From Liolophura sinensis (taxonomy: Eukaryota; Mollusca; Polyplacophora; Chitonida; Chitonidae), in the NCBI RefSeq assembly GCF_032854445.1, contig NC_088301.1:19153808-19217807 (forward strand): a stretch of 64,000 bases of DNA, written 5' to 3'. The stretch's first letter is position 1; every line of letters begins with the position of its first letter. A model generated the notes under the pieces. That model did not search any database, had not been told where the DNA came from, and saw only the letters and a list, made by a program, of their open reading frames with translations. This document shows, one piece after another, positions 58,560 through 64,000 of this stretch. The translations under genes and the position numbers were made by a program.

Positions 58560-61500
58560 GATTAAATGTTAGAAGGCTAGGTTGTCTGCTGGGAGAGTGT
58601 GTCCTGGAGCGGCCTGACCTGTACACGTAATATTACACAGATCGGATGTGTGTTCTTATACTGATATAGAATAATCTGTTCTTTTAGCGTGTGTGTGGAA
58701 ATGTCTGTTCATGCAATTAGCCTGTCTAGACTGTATTAATGGTAGTCCTACATCTTATCGATGTTAAACAGAACGTCAAAAGAATCAGCGACTTCTGATC
58801 GGTGAAAACCGCTAAAAGGCTTACACAAGGCTTTCTCCCACATAATGCATGTAATGGTGATTTGTGTCCAGGGTGTATTTAAACCTAATTACACTGTGTT
58901 ATAATAGTATCAGTCTTTCAATATTCATGCATAAGTATAAGCCGCTCATGTGTCATACTTGCGGAAGTATAAGCCTATTTATTTATGTAATTAGTGCTTA
59001 GGTTTGACCCACATATTATTTTCCTCGCTTGATCCTTTGATGACCCAGTGCTCTAAGTTGCCTGTCCATAAAGGAACAATAAGCACGTGATGGACGACAT
59101 TATGTGTTCTAATCGTGAAGCTGACCATTTTTGCGTCAAGTTTAAGCTGAGGAAGGCTGAAAGAAGTTTACCAGTCTAAACTTGGTAGAGCCTGCATGTA
59201 ACTCTCTGCACTAGGTTCAACTGAAGAGTAGGCCTATATTGTACCGGGGTATTGACTTTAATATACAGGGTCTATCAAGTTTATCGTGGTAAAATCCTTC
59301 AGCCTTCATCAGCCTTAATTTGGGGAGAAAATACTCCAATTTATTATTATTACTATTAGCAGCTATTATATATACACGGTCTCCAAGGTGATGCCTCAGC
59401 ATGGCATTGTTTGACGTACATCAATTTTGGACATTGAGAGTTTTATAGTAGTTTTCCCTACGAGCATTCAATGACCTGTGCTTTATAAAAACGCACTCGG
59501 TATTTTAGTAATTTTATATTATTGAACAAAACTATTGAAGGCAATCTAATGCTCATATTAACGAGAGAATGATTTCGTTGGATAATGGTCTTCTGCGCGC
59601 GTTTACTGTTACATCGGACTTCCGGTTTTGGCGTACAGTAATTCCTCCAGTGTAAAAGAGCTCCATCTATCCTCTCGTGTATCGTGTGCGTACTATGGGA
59701 TCACCAGTCCACATCTTTTTGAATCTGCGCAATCTGATGGTGTACAGGAAATATTTTGGCATGGTTTTCCGGTTTAGAGACGCGAACTCGACCACTGACT
59801 GGCGACCTGAACCTAGCTATTAGAAGAAAACTGACACTCTGCTTTGTCAATGTGGCTTCGATGAGTGTAATTTGGACACCAAGGACAGTAATTATTTCTC
59901 CATTAGGTTCTAAAGTTGATTCACTAGGCATTACATTAAAGCAAGTTAAGGTGTCGAGTAAGATTAAATAACAAAGATGTGAGAGATCATATATTACATG
60001 TATTAATAAAAAAATATTGCTGTTCACATTTCAAACAGGTATTTTATTATTTGAATATTTTAGTACATGTAAGAAGAGTATTTTAAGAGGAACAAAATAA
60101 TCAGATATGTGCAGGCCTATAGCAGTTGGTGATGGATTGAACATTTGTGTACAGGCTTGTTTTTCTGACACCTCCGACAATTTTTATAAATATTGTAACC
60201 AGTTCGTCTACTGATTTCGATTTCTGTTTTCCGTCGCCAGTCATTGGATACAGATACTTCATTTAATTTGGATTATTGTACGGTTTCACATACCATGTCG
60301 GATTTTAAAAAAGACGGTTTTCATTATTGTGCGATAGTAATGAATGAAAAATCGCCGTTTTAAAATGCTTTAGAATTTCTCAATGGCTGCTAAGGTAGGA
60401 TTATAGAGGCGACAGAACAGCACTGGATCAACATGACTAGCACTGCAAATGCTATATGTAAAGAAGTTTTGCTCAGTGACGTTGCGACTAAGAGCATCGA
60501 ATAATACCTAGCGACAAGGAACCAAAATATTGGTGCTGCGTGCATGGTGTTACTCAAGACGGGACGAAGTCTAAATTACGGTGTTTATTCGTAATCATTA
60601 GATACCAGCTCTGTTGGATATCCGTTCCTCTCCAGAGCCCTATAATTGTTCTCAGGTATGGAATTACACTCTCTTGCAGTTTCTAGTGAACAGTCTTTGT
60701 ATGCCCTTCTGCACAATTATCCCTTGGAGCCTGTCGCGGTTCCACCTGTTTTCTCCAGTGATCAGGAAAATGAGGGTGCTAATAACTAGCTACTGGCTGT
60801 GGTACCAAAGATTCCAAAGAGTTTCTCTGTATCTTGTTTTGCGGCATCTATCCACGCTATTATGTTCGCGGACAATCGTTCTCGAGTAGCTCATGGCGTT
60901 CATTGAAAGTACTTTAGTTCTGGGCAACAGCAAAACATGTCTGGGTAATTATATGTATGAAACCTTTTTCATAAACTTGAGAAGTATCAAGGCCTGAGAT
61001 TATTCTGTATTGTGGTCTGTATGATTAGTGTGTCACGCACTCATATACTGTCCCTGGCTATAAATTGTCTATCGGCTGTGAGAGTCAACGGACAAAAGGT
61101 ATAGCCTTTGGCCGATGAGGTCGCGCGTTCGAAACCAACTCCAGCTCTGGAGGGTGCAGCCTTTCGAAGGAAATGATCGATGTTCTTTCATCGTTTGTCT
61201 TATTAGTGTAATATTCTCAAGTACGGCGTTTAAACTGCAATCAAATAAAAAGAAGTTTAAAAACCATTAAATGATACGACACACTTTGGGTATATGAGAC
61301 TGACATGCATCCGTATTGAGGAATAGTGTAAATAAATCTAAGCCCTTGAAACAACTCTGGAACTGTTTTCAGAGCTCACCTGTTGTCCCGGAAATCGACT
61401 AGAAATCAAGAAGTCATAAGCCGTCTGTAAATTAGCAGCCTCGATCATGCCACAAATCGTTGCAAATTTATACTTTGCAAGCGGAATTTGTATTCGTTGT

Positions 61501-62135
61501 GTTATCGAGAAAGTCCAAAATGTCTTCCTTTTGATCCGAATTGCAGAGGAGCACCATTAGAGAGACGTTTCCTTCAAGCCCGGGGAGAGATACTTATAAA
61601 ACCACGAGATTCATCGCTCTTGTAATTTGAGAGAAAGTATTGAGGAATACTGCCCAATGGGGACAAAAGCCATGATTCATGCAAGCAAAACATCACATCA
61701 GAAAAACTAGATAATTCCAAAGAAAATCACTTGATTAAATGTCAATCTAGCACTTCCTGTCTCCGGGCATGCTGCTAAAAACGATTTGAACTCCTGTAGA
61801 GAAGGTGTTTTTAACGCTATAGGCGTCTGTGAAAAAAACAAACGTTCAAATAGCGATGGTTAGAAAAAATGTAAAATTCCTGTTACGCCATAGGTGGTGT
61901 TTAGCACCTCTTTCGCTCAAGCCCACAATCTTTAATTGAAAACTAATCGAGCAGGTTTCGCAACACTTGCCTAAGGGGAAACAGCTTTTAAAAAACAAAC
62001 TGTGGTAACATGATGTCCAGTATGGTAGCTGGAGGGCTGTGGGTAAGCTCTGGCATGCAACGCTGATTGAAACAGACCATTGTTAGCAAATCTTCGACTG
62101 ATCATTTTCATTGATTATTTGATTGACTGACTGAT
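58560..62135. other. No gene seen
   Basis: A stretch at about 61080-61250 has GGTCGCGCGTTCGAAACC (B-box-like) and ends GTACGGCGTTTAAACTGCAA with CAAATAAAA, so it is probably a degenerate SINE. The rest is unassigned. Confidence 0.35.
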
Positions 62136-62139
62136 TTCT

Positions 62140-62300
62140 TTCTGTCTTTGATTGCTATTTTACGCCGTACTAATTTCACTTGTACGACGCCTGCCAGCAT
62201 TATGATGGGAGAAACTTGGGTAGAGGCCAGGGGGAACTCGCGACTATCCGCAGGTTGCTGAAAGACTTTCCCACGTAGGGGATTGATTGATTGATTGATG
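62140..62300 (-). repeat. SINE family A fragment, minus, and GATT run
   Basis: CTATTTTACGCCGTACTAAT to GGTTGCTGAAAGACTTTCCC, followed by GGGGATTGATTGATTGATTG. Confidence 0.75.
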
Positions 62301-62649
62301 TAATAATTATTTCTCCTTGGAGACAATATAAGAGGGTATGTACTTTCTCGAACTCGACTTTGTGTTATTCCATACATGTTAGTTTATTATAGTACAACGC
62401 ACGAAAACGGCTTCGTTCTTCATCAATATGGATAAATGACACTCATAGACAACGACAAATGGTTAAGTATGAAAAGCAGGTCGCGTGTATTAACAATATT
62501 TAGGTGTGGAAGGGAAGGGAGGGGGAGGGTCTCAATATTGTATACGGGCACGCTATGTACAACCTTGTCCTAGATCACTCTTACTTTTATTCCTGTGGGT
62601 ACAGCGGCTGATGACGCCTGATAGATACCATTCCGGTCTATTTCCACAG

Positions 62650-62834
62650 TGTCTGAGGCGGTCCAGCGAGCTACAGATGGGAACGACACCTGGTTTGTCT
62701 GTGGTAAGCTATCCACAATACAACACGGAAATTGACGCGAATGGATCCGCAAATGGCCCGGTGGAAATGACATGGTTCATCATTGGCCTGCTATTAGGAA
62801 CCGACTCCGGCGTAATTGTACCTGAGAATAGTCT
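62650..62834 (+). CDS. Candidate single exon, not recognised
   Basis: Flanked by acceptor TTTCCACAG and a very good donor GTCT|GTAAGTATT. The frame open through the whole exon gives QMGTTPGLSVVSYPQYNTE, IDANGSANGPVEMTW and FIIGLLLG, a short hydrophobic stretch near the end. Codon use is less AT-rich than the surroundings. I do not recognise the product, and no partner exon is visible before the window ends. It could be a first coding exon (ATG at 62677 or 62689) or chance. Confidence 0.25.
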
Positions 62835-63159
62835 GTAAGTATTCCAAATCCGAACACATCCGCCAAGTTATTGGACAAATGCGTTGGTTTTACCCTACTT
62901 ACGGGCTTTTCTGCTCCTTTCCCATTACCGCGTCATATTGGAATTCCTGAGTCAAATTGAAGATCTTACATATATGTTGCAATACACAGTGACGATCTAC
63001 GTGTTTGGCGAGTCTTTTTCTATAGCCATAAAGATAGCCACAAACTAACGTGCGTACTCTAAAAGCAAGATAAAGAACAGTTCCTTTTAGTAATGCAACA
63101 ATGTTGCGAGATGTTGTTAAATTTATCTATGTGTACCTTTATTTATTGTATTGCTATTT

Positions 63160-63400
63160 AACGCCGTATGTGTAATGTGTCTTCTTGTTGCAGGACGGAT
63201 TTCCACCGCTCTTTTATCTAGTGCTGCTTCACTGAAGACGACTTACCGAAGGCAAGTAAGGCGCCCCACCCGGACCATTATAATGATGCCGCTACAACTT
63301 CCTATTTTAAGGTTTTTGGTGTAGTCCGCACAGGATTAACAGTGGATCTACCGCCCCCAAAGCGGACGCTCTGCCAACTGAGCCATCGGGGCCGGTCGTA
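63160..63400 (-). repeat. SINE family B, minus, with tRNA-like head
   Basis: GACGGATTTCCACCGCTCTT body, GTGGATCTACCGCCCCCAAA, and GCTCTGCCAACTGAGCCATC, the reverse complement of the tRNA-like A-box start. The original tail is lost. Confidence 0.82.
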
Positions 63401-64000
63401 ATCTGGGTGGAGCATGAAGTACTAAAAAGCGCACGATTGAATAAATATGAGGTAATTTGTTACACTTCTACCACAACACAAGGAAAACGTATACACAGAG
63501 ATAAACTTTGGGTTAATCGGTACGTGTATGCGGGACCCAAATATGACATCTAGGCGTCGGGATCGACATACGTATACTATTGGTAAACCATAAAGAGGCG
63601 TTCCAAGCCGATGATTGCAAGACCCACTTTCAAGGCAGCCTTATGTTACTGAAGAAATGTGTAAAAAACAAATGGGGTAAATGGTAACAGGTAAGAAAGA
63701 AAGTGTTTCAGTTACCAGTTTTCAATTAATGAAGGAAGAAACGATAAGATTTATGTAAAATTTCAAACCGGTACCTTTAGCTAGTGTTGAAATAAAAAAA
63801 ATTCTTACAAGTGATTTTTACATGCATTTATCAACCTCGAATTTACCCTACAGAGCACACACATCGACATAAATATATTCAGTTTAAACCATGTTATTCA
63901 TAGTTTAAATCACATTCGAGAGTACCGGAGTTGGTCAGCTGATTGGTAGACATTATGAAAGTTGGCCAGTCAAGCCAGCTCTGGTCCCCCCGGGGAAAGA
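63401..64000. other. No gene seen
   Basis: Unassigned sequence to the right edge. Confidence 0.3.

Overview
This window is nuclear DNA of an intron-rich, AT-rich invertebrate. The dominant repeat is a tRNA-derived SINE of a type I associate with marine molluscs, and both large genes are ordinary metazoan genes with long repeat-filled introns. I therefore read it as a mollusc (bivalve or gastropod). That assignment is inference.

Layout. (1) Positions 1-12293, minus strand: the first nine coding exons of an MFSD1-like lysosomal transporter; the gene runs off the left edge. (2) 12294-12722: a 429-bp gap between divergent start codons, probably a bidirectional promoter. (3) 12723-43252, plus strand: the whole coding region of the ER glucosidase II beta subunit (PRKCSH). 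It has 16 constitutive exons, a pair of alternative exons, and one possible cassette exon. The deduced protein is 551 residues: signal peptide, two LDLa-like modules, coiled coil, EF-hand pair, acidic stretch, MRH lectin domain and an HVEL C-terminus. (4) 46779-47780, minus strand: an intronless FkbM-type methyltransferase with an N-terminal membrane anchor. (5) 47781-64000: repeats and no recognised gene, apart from one weak exon candidate near 62.7 kb.

Main results. PRKCSH carries two homologous exons (30278-30359 and 31124-31202). Both enter in phase 2 and leave in phase 0, and each encodes an alternative second EF-hand. Using both or neither breaks the frame, so they look mutually exclusive. 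Intron 5 hosts three copies of a C/D-box snoRNA with perfect or compensated terminal stems. They share a guide complementary to 12 nt of 18S rRNA. A decayed duplicate of exon 5 nearby suggests an exon-plus-snoRNA unit was duplicated. Two PRKCSH introns start with minisatellites grown from the 5' splice site itself, so the true donor is followed by dozens of look-alike donors. In the MFSD1-like gene, exon 5 has two partial tandem copies upstream. Exon 6 has a one-base frame break that an upstream acceptor would bypass.

Repeats: SINE family A (tRNA-like head, TAAA tail) in more than fifteen copies and fragments; SINE family B (second tRNA-like head); a TA-flanked MITE family; a 1.7-kb element with long inverted ends; a decayed pogo/Tigger-type transposase; several other dispersed families; and many minisatellites. 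Most long open frames here are by-products of tandem repeats. Exon boundaries come from reading splice signals, frame and homology by eye. No transcript data or database search was available.
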